The notes under the pieces were generated by a model that was given only the letters and a program-made list of their open reading frames with translations, was not told where the DNA came from and ran no database searches. Shown one piece after another: positions 54,560 through 64,000 of a DNA stretch of 64,000 nucleotides. Location: contig JACCLO010000009.1 in assembly GCA_029448655.1 (NCBI GenBank), positions 1,302,001 to 1,366,000 on the forward strand. Direction: 5' to 3'. The stretch comes from Wolfiporia cocos (Eukaryota > Basidiomycota > Agaricomycetes > Polyporales > Phaeolaceae). The first letter of the stretch is position 1. Every line of letters begins with the position of its first letter. The position numbers and the translations under genes are program-made.

Positions 54560-57500
54560 TCACAATGACGCAAGAATATGTTGAGCCCAGAGGTTGTTCT
54601 CAATCTGTGGGCGGAAGCGGGCCACACACGCTTTGAGCTCCTCCAATTGGGCAGCGGGAGACATTTCGTCCATTACGATATCTTCCCCGTCTTGTTCAGG
54701 AACTCGAGAGGCCCATGTTTGCAGCATCGTTGTGATAATTTTCGTGCCTTCTTCAACTATCTCTGTGGGAAGCTCCGGTTCATTTCGGTCCTCTGTGATA
54801 GCGTCGGTGACAATATTGAACCAAAAATCAGAATTTCGTACCGGCGTGGAAGTCTTCTAGCTCGTCTGCTTTGCGTTTCGCAAGCTGCAAGCAGATGTGA
54901 TCAAGCATCATCATAGTGTAGTATCTAATAATAGATACCTTTACGACATTTTCAGGGAAGTTGGCCAGCTCGGCGACATGAATACCGAAACTTTGGTCAC
55001 AGACACCTGTATCGTTGTGAATTTAACATATCGTACACCGCCATCATGAAGACTCACCTGATTCAACCTTGTAAAGCAGGGTGATGTCACGATCGCGGCT
55101 CCCAGCATCGGAGTCGCCAACGTGAGCAACTACATGCAAGTTCTTGACGTGGGGAATCTCTTGATCGAGAGCAGTGAGCTCATGGAAGTGGGTCGCGAAT
55201 AGGCAGAATGCGTGAATTTGAGATGCGATGTGTCTGTTTTGGAAGTAGCTCGCTTAATGTGGTAAGCATCCGTTGAATATTTGTGAGACATACTCTGAGA
55301 TGGCCCAGGCGAGACCGAAACCGTCGTAGGTTGACGTGCCTGTTGCTCATGTGAGTTAGGGAGACGACAAATCAAAACTCACGCCCACCTCGCCCCAGCT
55401 CATCGATGATGATGAGCGAGTCTTTGGATGCGGACTACGTGATGGTAGTTTGAGCAACCTATCACTACAGCTATCGAGCACGTACTCTCAAAATCGTTGC
55501 TGTCTCAAGCATCTCTGCCATAAAAGTAGATATTCCTTTGAGCTGGCTGTCTCCTGCACCAACCCTGCACAGGATGGAGTCGAAGATGGGTATCATGGCA
55601 TCCGAGCAAGGAACAAAACTGCCGATTTGTGCCATCAAGGCGATTACTCCCGCCTGAATTGACGATGCCGTTAGTAAGGGTGAAGGCATATAACAAAAAT
55701 ATTGTGGCAACTTGTCGGATGTATGTGCTCTTGCCACCCATATTTGGGCCCGCTATGTAAAGTTGATTGAGTGCACCAATAGCTGAATATGGCACCACGC
55801 TTACTGATGATTTGAAATTCGCTCTTATCTGAACAGCAAGTTATCACCGACGTCTGCAGTAGTTGTGGCAACGTACCCTTGATCATCTCAACGTCGTTGG
55901 GAATGAAGCTGATGTCATCCTGAACTTCAAGGCATGGATGACGTGCATCCCTCAAAATCAAGTTACCGGCACCTGAAGATAGCGCGACGTTAGGGCGGTT
56001 AACGTGTAGTATATATGAGATTCGACGTGCCCTTTTCTTGTATCTTGGGTTTCACGTACGTATCTGGGGCATTCACCGCAACATGCGCGAAGCTAGCGCA
56101 ATGAAAATGAGGCTGGATTGGATTCTGCGTAGAGGTAGCCATTCACCTAACGACCACATCGAGATGTGCGAGAACATTGTTCCAGGACTCCAGCACGGGC
56201 GCGTACGTAGCTGCGCGACATAAGTTCCAGCTAGTCCTGATTCATACATTGACTCACCAGCAATGTTTGCGACTTCCTTCACCAAACCGCTTTGTGTCTT
56301 GGTGTACATTTCGGTGGTCTCTTTATAATCGATGGCTAGCTGCTTGAGGTGCTTAGTGGTGAAGAACTTGCCGCTCTTGGTCTGTTGCAAGGTCACATAT
56401 TTAGAGTTATGGTCCGTTAACCTTGCGTCCTGTGTCGATAACAGTAAGCATAAGGCATGCACCTTGACATCTCTGCGTTCGCTCACCTTCGCCGTGACAC
56501 GAAAGCAGTATCCCCACATAGGTGAGTTCTCCAGGTGCAGTCGCTTGTCAATCTCTATGTTAAGATCATGCGCAACCTCATTGTGCTCTTCGTCCAGGCC
56601 ATCCCGTATCTCCTTCAGCTTGTCTGACAGTGCCTGCAGTCGGGAATCAAAGTCGGGTTTGATCACAAATTGGTGGTGCTCGAGCTCGTCAAGGTCCAGA
56701 GTTTGTTCTACCATCTCGGAATACTTGGACAGATTGCTGTTAAATTCCTGCAATGATGATGAACTTTGAGATCAAATCGTGGGGAACCCGTAGCTCAATG
56801 CTGACCTGGAGCTTGGAAAGATAGATCTCATCGATCAATGCTTTGGACTCTTCTGACGCATCCACTCCTTCCAGGGTGGCTATAAAACCTTCGAGCTAGT
56901 GTATGCGCTTGTTAGATTGGCAGGCTGCTAGAATGTGCATTTGCTTACCTTTAATATGGCTTGATAGACGCGTACCACGTCTTCAAGTGACGCCACAGAT
57001 CTCTGAAACCGTTTGCAAATACGGTGCATATCGGGCATCATCTTGAGATATTCGTCCTGTACGGGACGCACGGGCGTAAGCTCTCTAACTCAAGTGATCA
57101 CACTGAACGTCCACAAACTTGAAGGGTCCGTCGCGCGTTTGCGTCGTCGACAAACACTTCAACGAGGTTCTGCCTTTTGTCTAGCACACACAATTGTATT
57201 GTGATCAACATATGGTATCGAACAAAAGTGCACCTGCACTTACGAATCTCATGGATATTGACGAGGGGTTGTTTGAGCCAACTGCCCAACAGCCTCGAGC
57301 CTTGTGCGGTCTTGGACTTGTTCAACAACCCAAAAAGCGTGCTGTTTTTACTTCCGCCCTACATCCGACAACCATCAGCATGCGAGCCCGGCAATTGGTT
57401 CTCGAACAGACGCACGATGGCACCAGGAGCCTCTGTTAGGTTTAGGGCACGCAGCGCGCTCGCGTCCAGCTTCATGTATTGAGACAGGTCGTGCGTCCTG

Positions 57501-58724
57501 ATTGTATATGCGGTATGATTGGTAGGGTCGGAGAGGAGGGAGAGATAGGATACGAGAGCGGACAAAGCGGAGGGCGCTACGGGGAGGGACAATTCGGCTA
57601 CGCAAATTGACAATGCGATAAGGTAAAGCTGCACAATCGAATGGGGAGACTAAGAAACATACGGATGACTGCCGTCGCATCGACATTGGAAGTCGAAGGG
57701 ATTGAACTCGGAGTCAGTAGTCGGATCATGTCATCCTTGATGTTCTTCGCCATGAATTCGCCTGAAAAGCTTGAGCTTCCCAAGGATCTGCGCGCACAGA
57801 TGGACTCCTTACTAGGTTTCCGCTCTGTAACAACGACTCCGCAGCGGTCCAAAACCTCCTTCAATTTCTTGAGCTCGAAGTCCCGCTCGGTTGTGCCCGA
57901 TTGAGTACCTGTTGGAATCAAGGCTTCCTTTACAGAGAGCTGGACGATGAGGGTCTATGACATGCAAACAAGGTCAGTATATGCGCACATGATCTGGCAC
58001 TCAATGTATACTGGCCTCTATATTCGAATACAGATCATTGTCGACAAAGTCTGCGACACCCAGCTCGCGAGTGCTGGTGTCTGCATAGGCGATACCGATG
58101 GTCTTCGTTTTGGCCTTGGCCGAGCCTCCAGCAGAAACGGGAGACGACGTGATCTTGATGGCCATTACAATTGGCGCAGACATGATGTCAGCATTGGCAA
58201 ACAACAGATCCTCCACAGCCTGGAGGTTTCCTGGTGACGCCTAGTAACGCAGTTCATGCAACAGCTCATCTATAGTACGTGTTGGACCGCCACGTACCTC
58301 TTTGTCAAGCTTGAACTTCATTGCCTTCTTTCCTTGTCCATCCTCAGGAACCCATATCTCCACCTTCAGCTGCTTTGCCGTCAGCGCATCTCGCAGAAAG
58401 CTTTTCGCTTGGTTCTCAGTCAAGTACACGCTTGGAAGGCCATTCTTGCCACCCGGGCCCAAGTACTTGATGACGGTGTTCGTGTGGAAGTAATGCGCAG
58501 CCACAAAGAGCGCGTCGGGACCATGCGCTGTATAGCCCTCGATACGAAAGAACAAGCGGACGATACCCGTCTCGGGCGATTTTGGCGGGAGCTTGGCAAA
58601 AAAGCTGATGAACCCCGGGTGAGAGGCGTTGTCTACGCAACCTTCAGCAAATATCAGGCATCACACACGTTTACATACCGATTTCGTAGTCTGCGTCCTT
58701 CTCTTTGCCATACATCAACGACAT
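54560..58724 (-). CDS. MSH2: DNA mismatch repair protein MSH2
   Basis: MutS homologue that pairs with MSH6 or MSH3 to recognise mismatches in the nucleus. Exons placed so far: 58724-58679, 58632-58298, 58240 to about 58010, 57954-57663, 57597-57416, 57358-57244, 57180-57119, 57056-56949, 56895-56806, 56747-56258, 56210-56147, then smaller exons to the stop at 54560-54562. N-terminal block [20 protein letters not shown]; connector and lever blocks ([50 protein letters not shown]); Walker [15 protein letters not shown] near 55750; [20 protein letters not shown] near 55540; Walker [10 protein letters not shown] then [12 protein letters not shown], split by an intron near 55384; [12 protein letters not shown]-terminal [20 protein letters not shown]. 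About 15 short introns. Two junctions (after YSNIE near 58010 and before [11 protein letters not shown] near 55970) do not give a clean in-frame GT-AG solution by eye. Catalytic motifs are complete. Confidence 0.92.
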
Positions 58725-59632
58725 TTTGCTGTGCGTCCTTTGTTCTACAAATGCTAATTACTGCGTCAATGAGACGCGCACAATATGCATATTCCACCTA
58801 CTGAGTATGTATCTATCCGCCGTAATGGTCGTGATGATGGATATGAATGTCAGGCGACGCGTTTGTGGCGGACGCGTTGTCTGCTTGATTGTCCCAGACG
58901 CGTTGTAGACGCCGAGCGCGTTTAGTATTCCCACGCCATGTGTCACTGACATCGCTTACCTAACGTCATGTTTTCCATCTCCGCTGCTGCTCGTCGCGCC
59001 TTTGCAGTTTGCAATGGATGTCCTCGCTGTGTTTTACGATTGCTGGTGCACCCGAAGGCATTACCTCACAACGGTCTTGCTTATTGTTTTCAATCCTCTG
59101 CCATTCGTTTGTCTAATCGCCGACGCAGGGTTTGAGGATGCCTGCGCCTGCCTCGATAACCTGAGACTGTTGTCCCGGAGCACAATTTTTCCGTCTCTGC
59201 TTTCTCATATGTGCACCAATTGTGTACAGACGCAGCGGCTTTCCCACCGCAGCCTCTGAAGTGGCTTTATGGTGCAAGATGAACGACGCTCGTCGTCCTT
59301 CTTCCTTTATTACTTCGATGCCCATTGCTACGGTGTGGAGGTTTGTCACGGGAGATACACGTATTTTTAATATCATACACTATTCTCTGATGGCTGTTAA
59401 ATGTATCTGCTTGCCTTTATATGTTCGTTAAGACCTTCCGCACAAGTCGCGGCCAACCATTGCAACATTTGCAAACATCCACGAGGCTGGTAAATAATCT
59501 GATCGTAACAACAGCAAGTAGTAGGAATACAAAGAAACAAACACCACAACCATGAAATCCTCGAGAAGTGGTCAAATTAAATCCACCTGAGACATGCCCC
59601 AACATTGCTGAAGAGGGGGGCCATAGAGTAAT
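58725..59632. promoter_or_regulatory. Interval upstream of MSH2
   Basis: It holds the MSH2 promoter and the PMP3 3' UTR, both genes reading on the minus strand. Open frames here (up to about 87 codons) show no motif. No other gene supported. Confidence 0.5.
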
Positions 59633-60153
59633 TCACCGGACGTAATTGCCACCAGCAGCACCGTAATTGGGTGCTACAGGCGGAGCAGCACCGGGAACAC
59701 CATACAGAGCTTCATAATGGCCGTTTCCAACGTCTATATGCAAAATCAGGTAACGTTAGCACGCTATTTTAACGACGACGTACATTGGTAACCGCCACGT
59801 CCATAACGCTCCTCAGCCTGCATCTTTTTGTAGATCAACCAAAATGCATGCTATTGTGCGACCGTTAGTGCGCCATTCATGCCAAAGTGTAAATAAACGT
59901 ACGATATGTCCAGGGATATATCCGAGGCTACAATGTCCCCGTTAAGACATGGTCAATCCAGGAGCGGATTAGGGACGTACACCGTGAGCAGAATGTTGAT
60001 GAGCAGGTCGCAGCTGCAACCTGATATGAACGCTACCGCCGCCGGCGGGAACAGAATAGCGATCTGCACAGCTCCATCACGTCAAGGACAATCAGGACGC
60101 ACGACAACGGAACTCACCAGGATGAGACAAACGTCGGAGCCTCTGACTGCCAT
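59633..60153 (-). CDS. PMP3: PMP3-family plasma membrane proteolipid
   Basis: Five exons give 103 residues: 60153-60118, 60063-59981, 59927-59903, 59850-59784, 59733-59633, all GT-AG. It starts MAVRGSDVCLIL. The family core follows: IAILFPPAAVAFISGCSCDL, LLINILLTVLGYIPGHIHAFW, then IYKKMQAEERYG. There are two transmembrane helices, as in yeast Pmp3 (55 residues) and plant RCI2. The C-terminal extension rich in Gly/Pro/Ala (end AAGGNYVR) is common in basidiomycete members. These small proteins affect membrane potential and salt tolerance at the plasma membrane. The gene lies upstream of MSH2 in the same orientation and is divergent from the gene at 61077. Confidence 0.93.
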
Positions 60154-61076
60154 GTTTATGTTCTCGATAAGTTGTCGCTGGTATAAGGCCGGTGGGGGAA
60201 GTGGGTGGTACAGTGTTCTGCGGCGTTCGTGCTCAGGCCAAGCTTATGAGGCGGCGCTACGACTGCGCCAAGCTGCGGCTCCGCGGTCAATCCGGAATCG
60301 GCAGCCAATCGAACTGGTTCAGCATCGGACACGCCGAATGACGTCATTCCCATGTCATGGATACCGTATACGTTGAACCTTACAGTGCGTAGTACGGGAT
60401 GATTCTGTCAGAGTAGACCGAGCCGAAGCTTGCTTTCACTCGCCAATAATAATTATTTGAATGAGGTCTCAGAGAAACGTATTAGCGCCTATGAAGTCGA
60501 GAGATTCGATCGATCGAGATTCGTGATGCGCTTCATTATAACCAACTTGAGCTGGCTACAGACATCACCTGGACCTACACGCTACGCTGGCCAGTCGGGA
60601 TACACACTCTGCCAGCTTTTGACTACATATTAGCCTGTGCTTTCACGATATGAGCCAACGACAGCACCATATCGTCTATTGACGAACAGTATAAACTTGC
60701 GGCTCCGACCTGCTTGTCGTAAGCTAGAGCAGCTGATGCTACTCCACTCGCTATCCTCTCTGTTTCCTCCGTTTACTTATCCTGCGCCAATCCTCTTAAT
60801 GATAGCTCATAGCTTGCATTATTGCTTTTTTGACCGGCTCACTGTTGTCTGCGTCAGCAATGTTGCTTGCGGTCTGGATTCTGACGGTCTGGCATATCCT
60901 GCTGACTGTACGAGTGATACGGTATTGCGGTCTGAACACTGACGATTGGCAGCCCGTTAAATAACGGAGGCTTGCGTACTCTGTGCTCTCTCAGGTCTAC
61001 CATCGTCCACCAGCAGTACCCTGCAAGTCGACACAGCAAACCTCCTCGCAACTGCTCGCAACCTGCAATACTCTCA
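60154..61076. promoter_or_regulatory. Shared divergent promoter region
   Basis: About 920 bp between PMP3 (minus) and the membrane protein gene (plus). Pyrimidine-rich stretches near 60750-60840 are typical of basidiomycete promoters. No gene seen. Confidence 0.45.
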
Positions 61077-62897
61077 ATGGCTCCTGCACTTCCTCCTCCC
61101 TCTCTTTCTTCTCTTCCTGTCTCCGCGACCTCAGCTGTTGACGGTGCTTTCCTCGGAAGCTCCGGTACGGGGATGGGACCTTTCCTTCCTTTGATTGTTG
61201 TTCTTTGTGTGCTCTTCCTAGTCGGCGGTGCTGCAATCCTCACTGTCTGTCTCGACTGGTATTGGAGCGAGTCAGAGCCCGCCGTGTGCCCTGAGGCGGT
61301 CAAGTGGCCTCGGACGATCGACGTGCTCAAGTACACCGGGACCGGCGACGAAATGTGGAACCACCTCGGCAAACCTGTGGCTGGTTCCTCGTACGGCAGC
61401 AGCTCTGTGTTCGTTAATGGAGCCCTCGATTCTGTCAAGCTTTCTGCGCGTGCTGTGACGAACTTCGTCATCCAGGACTACAATGTGCGCAGGCCTATTC
61501 CAGGACTCAGCCCCACTCTCGGATTCGGAGGAGACGGCGCTATGAAGCTGGAGACCCCCAAGCCTGTTGCCATTGTTGGTCGCTATCCTGTTTGGATCGC
61601 TCGTCGTGAAAAGGCGAGTCCATATGCTGATCTTGCATTGCCAGAGCTGACACGCTATAACCAGGTCGAGGCAACACCCGCCCCTGCTCTGGCTCAGCAG
61701 ACATCGGTGGTCGCGCATCTCTGTCAACTCGCCACTGAGAAAGATGCTCTGACCATTCAGCCAGAAGGCATCAATCGGAGCACCAACATCCAGCTCATCG
61801 CGCAACCGACGCGCGATCATCAAGACGAGAAATGCATCGACGCTCAGGCCGAGGCTTTCATCTGTAATGTCGAGGTATTCGCCGCGACTACGGAATGCGC
61901 GGAAGCACTAGTCGTATCCGACAGTCCCTTAGCCAGCCAAGACGTGCCAGCCTCTCCGTCCGAATCCTGCCCAGACAGTGTTTCGTTGCAGTCCTGCTCA
62001 ACGGAGTCAGAGCTTGGTGGAAGTGACAAGGAGAACGAGTCGCTATGCTTGAAAAATGAGGGAGACTTGGCTTCGGAGTGCTCTACGGACAGCGTGGTCA
62101 TTGCACCGTCCGTCTCCTTCGATTCTCAACTTTCCCAGGTCATCGATAGTACCAAGGGTCTGTCGATCAAGGACCAATCGGCCGAGGGGCGTTCTTCAGA
62201 CAGCGTTTTCTCTGCGCTTCCTGTCCCCTTCGACTTGCAGCTTTCCCAGCTCATTGAGAGTTTCGAGCGTCTGTCGATTCAGGACGATCCGGTTTCAAAG
62301 GAGCCGAGGAACAGCACGGTTGGTTCTTCGTCAACCTCCTCTGAGGACGATCTTGCAGACGTTATCGAGAGCTTCAAGCGTCTCTCGATCTCCGACCCGC
62401 CGCTCGCATTGACAACTCCTGCCGTTGCGGTCGACGGCTGCAAGCCGATGTCTGTAGCCCTCGGTTTGCCTGTGCCCAAGATTGCTGCTGCGGTTTCCCT
62501 TACCGTCAAGGAAGCTGCCAAGGCGAGGAATGTCACGGTCTCTGAGGCATCTCGCAAAGTGCTCGTGAACGTTAAGGACGCTGCTGGCTCAAGCTTCGGT
62601 CTCGATGCACTCCGTCGCATCAAGGACAAGGGCAAGGGCATAGCCGCTGCTAAGAGACGCTCTGCACCACCCGAGCTCAGTGTGCTCGAACAGTTTTCCC
62701 GTCGCCGCAAGTCCTCGGCCTCGAAGGACACGACCACTCGAACATGGCGCTTGATCAAGTTAGGAGGCGAGAATGCTATTCGTGGAAAGGGCAGGGCACC
62801 TGCGCTCGAAGTGCCGCCACCCCGCCTCTATGCGCGCGATATCATTCAAGTACTTTGTGCGGCAGATGCATCTCATGCCCACCTGCCTCACTACTAG
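61077..62897 (+). CDS. Ser-rich single-pass membrane protein with repeated LSIxD motif, function unknown
   Basis: One uninterrupted frame. The Met at 61077 (context CTCTCAATGGCT) gives 606 residues; an upstream in-frame Met at 60972 would add 35. A single strong transmembrane segment lies at about residues 36-60 (PLIVVLCVLFLVGGAAI), followed by DWYWSESE and then a long polar region. Three repeats spaced about 37 residues occur around 350-440: LSQVIDSTKGLSIKD, LSQLIESFERLSIQDD and LADVIESFKRLSISDPP. The C-terminal part is Lys/Arg-rich with Ala-rich helices (VKEAAKARNVTVSEASRKVL). No domain recognised. The lack of introns is unusual for this window. Topology and the repeat suggest a regulatory or scaffold role, but this is only an inference. 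Confidence 0.75.
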   Translation: MAPALPPPSLSSLPVSATSAVDGAFLGSSGTGMGPFLPLIVVLCVLFLVGGAAILTVCLDWYWSESEPAVCPEAVKWPRTIDVLKYTGTGDEMWNHLGKPVAGSSYGSSSVFVNGALDSVKLSARAVTNFVIQDYNVRRPIPGLSPTLGFGGDGAMKLETPKPVAIVGRYPVWIARREKASPYADLALPELTRYNQVEATPAPALAQQTSVVAHLCQLATEKDALTIQPEGINRSTNIQLIAQPTRDHQDEKCIDAQAEAFICNVEVFAATTECAEALVVSDSPLASQDVPASPSESCPDSVSLQSCSTESELGGSDKENESLCLKNEGDLASECSTDSVVIAPSVSFDSQLSQVIDSTKGLSIKDQSAEGRSSDSVFSALPVPFDLQLSQLIESFERLSIQDDPVSKEPRNSTVGSSSTSSEDDLADVIESFKRLSISDPPLALTTPAVAVDGCKPMSVALGLPVPKIAAAVSLTVKEAAKARNVTVSEASRKVLVNVKDAAGSSFGLDALRRIKDKGKGIAAAKRRSAPPELSVLEQFSRRRKSSASKDTTTRTWRLIKLGGENAIRGKGRAPALEVPPPRLYARDIIQVLCAADASHAHLPHY

Positions 62898-64000
62898 CTT
62901 GTTGACGCTCTCGTCGCTGCGTCCTCTATCTTGCACGCGCTTAACTGTGTTGCTGTGGCTCTCTCGGCCTGCTTTCTTGCCACCTTTACGCTTTACTTCA
63001 CTCGCTTTTTCGCACCAAGCTCGGGGTACAAAGTGAACAGATCCACCGTAGCTCTATACCCTTCAAGCCCTTTCATCAGTTCGTTATTTCGCAAATTTCC
63101 ACGAGTGCGTTCCGGAGCGCTTGTATAGCAAGGACCTCAAGCTATGGGGTACTCACTCGGACTCTTGCAGGTATGCGGCATGTATCCGAGCCTGATGTCG
63201 ATAGTTGACTCGCCTGCATCGTAGTTCCTTCCTAGGCTACAACTGTCACTCGCTGACGTTGTTCGAGGCCGCAAAGCTCTGTCCACAATTGCAACCGCTC
63301 CATGTAGCAAGGTGAGCCTATCATAACGGTCACCCCCTCACCGACTGACATGTGTCCCAGATCTCCACTTCCACTCACTGTCGCCAACGCGAGCTACAGG
63401 CACACTGAGCGACATCGACTCATTCGGTCTCCTCGCATTCGGCCATTGCGCACCTAGTCAACCCAGTATTGGGCAGACGTGCCGATTCTTCTGCCGCCGA
63501 GGATCTCAGCATCGGAATGGACCGCTACATTCCGAGACCGAGTCGATGTCCGCCCCGGAGGACCTCGCCGACGCGGAATGCCCTCAATTCCGCATGGACG
63601 CGAACGTTCCTCTGATCTTGTTATCGACATACCAGTTGTTCTTGACACTGGCATGCGTGCCTTCTCGCCGATAATTGGCTCTCGCATTTCAAGTGGCGAC
63701 GATGACTTCCGACGTGGACTGTTGACTACCTGGACAATGGACAGGACGGCCCCCCGCGTGACCGGTAGCCTGAACTCGATTCCGAGTTACTTTCGCCGTC
63801 CTCTGCTTGCTCACCACCGCTTGAACTCCTGGCACTGCTACTTTTTTTGCTTTGCTTCGCTCTACGTGCTAGGCTCGGGGTACAACAGTAACAGATCCAC
63901 CGTAGTCTAGTATCGCTTTCTTCTTTTTCATAGCTATGCTCCCTGAATGGGTTCTCATATCTCGGTTTTGGCCCCTGCCTTGTCCTATGCCTCTGTCTTG
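62898..64000. other. 3' flank with a duplicated 33-bp motif; no gene called
   Basis: GCTCGGGGTACAAAGTGAAC continuing to AGATCCACCGTAG at about 63021-63054 recurs, slightly changed, at about 63871-63905. The 143-codon plus frame at 63479-63910 ends at the second copy but has no known motif. A further gene running out of the window cannot be excluded. Confidence 0.4.

Noticed and set aside
1..64000. CRISPR arrays, operons, bacterial-type promoters, rRNA genes
   Set aside because: None seen. The sequence is eukaryotic, with spliceosomal introns throughout. The regular repeats are minisatellites or inverted repeats, not spacer arrays.

Overview
This window is from a filamentous basidiomycete, most likely an Agaricomycete. 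Genes are split by many 50-65 bp GT-AG introns. The gene families are typical of mushroom-forming fungi: DUF6534 membrane proteins, an F-box protein, a nucleotidyltransferase-like F-box-class gene, a CaaX-tailed ubiquitin-fold protein, PMP3 and MSH2. The mobile DNA is also of the kind found in that group: a chromodomain Ty3/Gypsy element, solo LTRs, a DDE transposon and several MITEs. I cannot name the species.

Layout. 0.4-8.2 kb is a conserved gene block: a frameshifted nucleotidyltransferase-like gene (-), an F-box/LRR-like gene (-), an NPF-repeat protein (+) and a UBL3/MUB-type ubiquitin-fold protein (-). 8.2-13.9 kb has no gene I can support. 13.95-53.5 kb is an accessory region built around four copies (A-D) of one DUF6534-family gene. 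I could resolve all four to the same 17-exon structure, including a 12-nt and a 16-nt exon. A, B and D have open reading frames; C is broken. B and C lie in a segmental duplication. Between the copies are nested mobile elements. 54.5-62.9 kb returns to ordinary genes: MSH2 (-), PMP3 (-) and a Ser-rich single-pass membrane protein (+).

Nested elements. A TA-flanked DDE transposon (16,488-29,450) has been hit by an apparently intact Gypsy element five bases before the transposase stop, by a 363-bp LTR-like insert, by a 740-bp solo LTR that itself holds a 489-bp solo LTR, and by a 570-bp solo LTR. A second nest at 41.2-44.6 kb consists of ~705-bp solo LTRs inserted in each other. Fold-back elements with about 200-bp inverted arms carry tRNA-like units. 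TA-, 3-bp- and 8-bp-flanked MITEs complete the set.

Main points for follow-up: (1) the conserved microexon architecture and tandem spread of the DUF6534 genes; (2) a hairpin placed just downstream of the TATA box in four different solo LTRs, with different stem sequences but perfect pairing; (3) a dUTPase domain fused into the Gypsy polyprotein, whose coding region runs through the polypurine tract into the 3' LTR; (4) tRNA-like sequences inside fold-back elements and near LTR ends.
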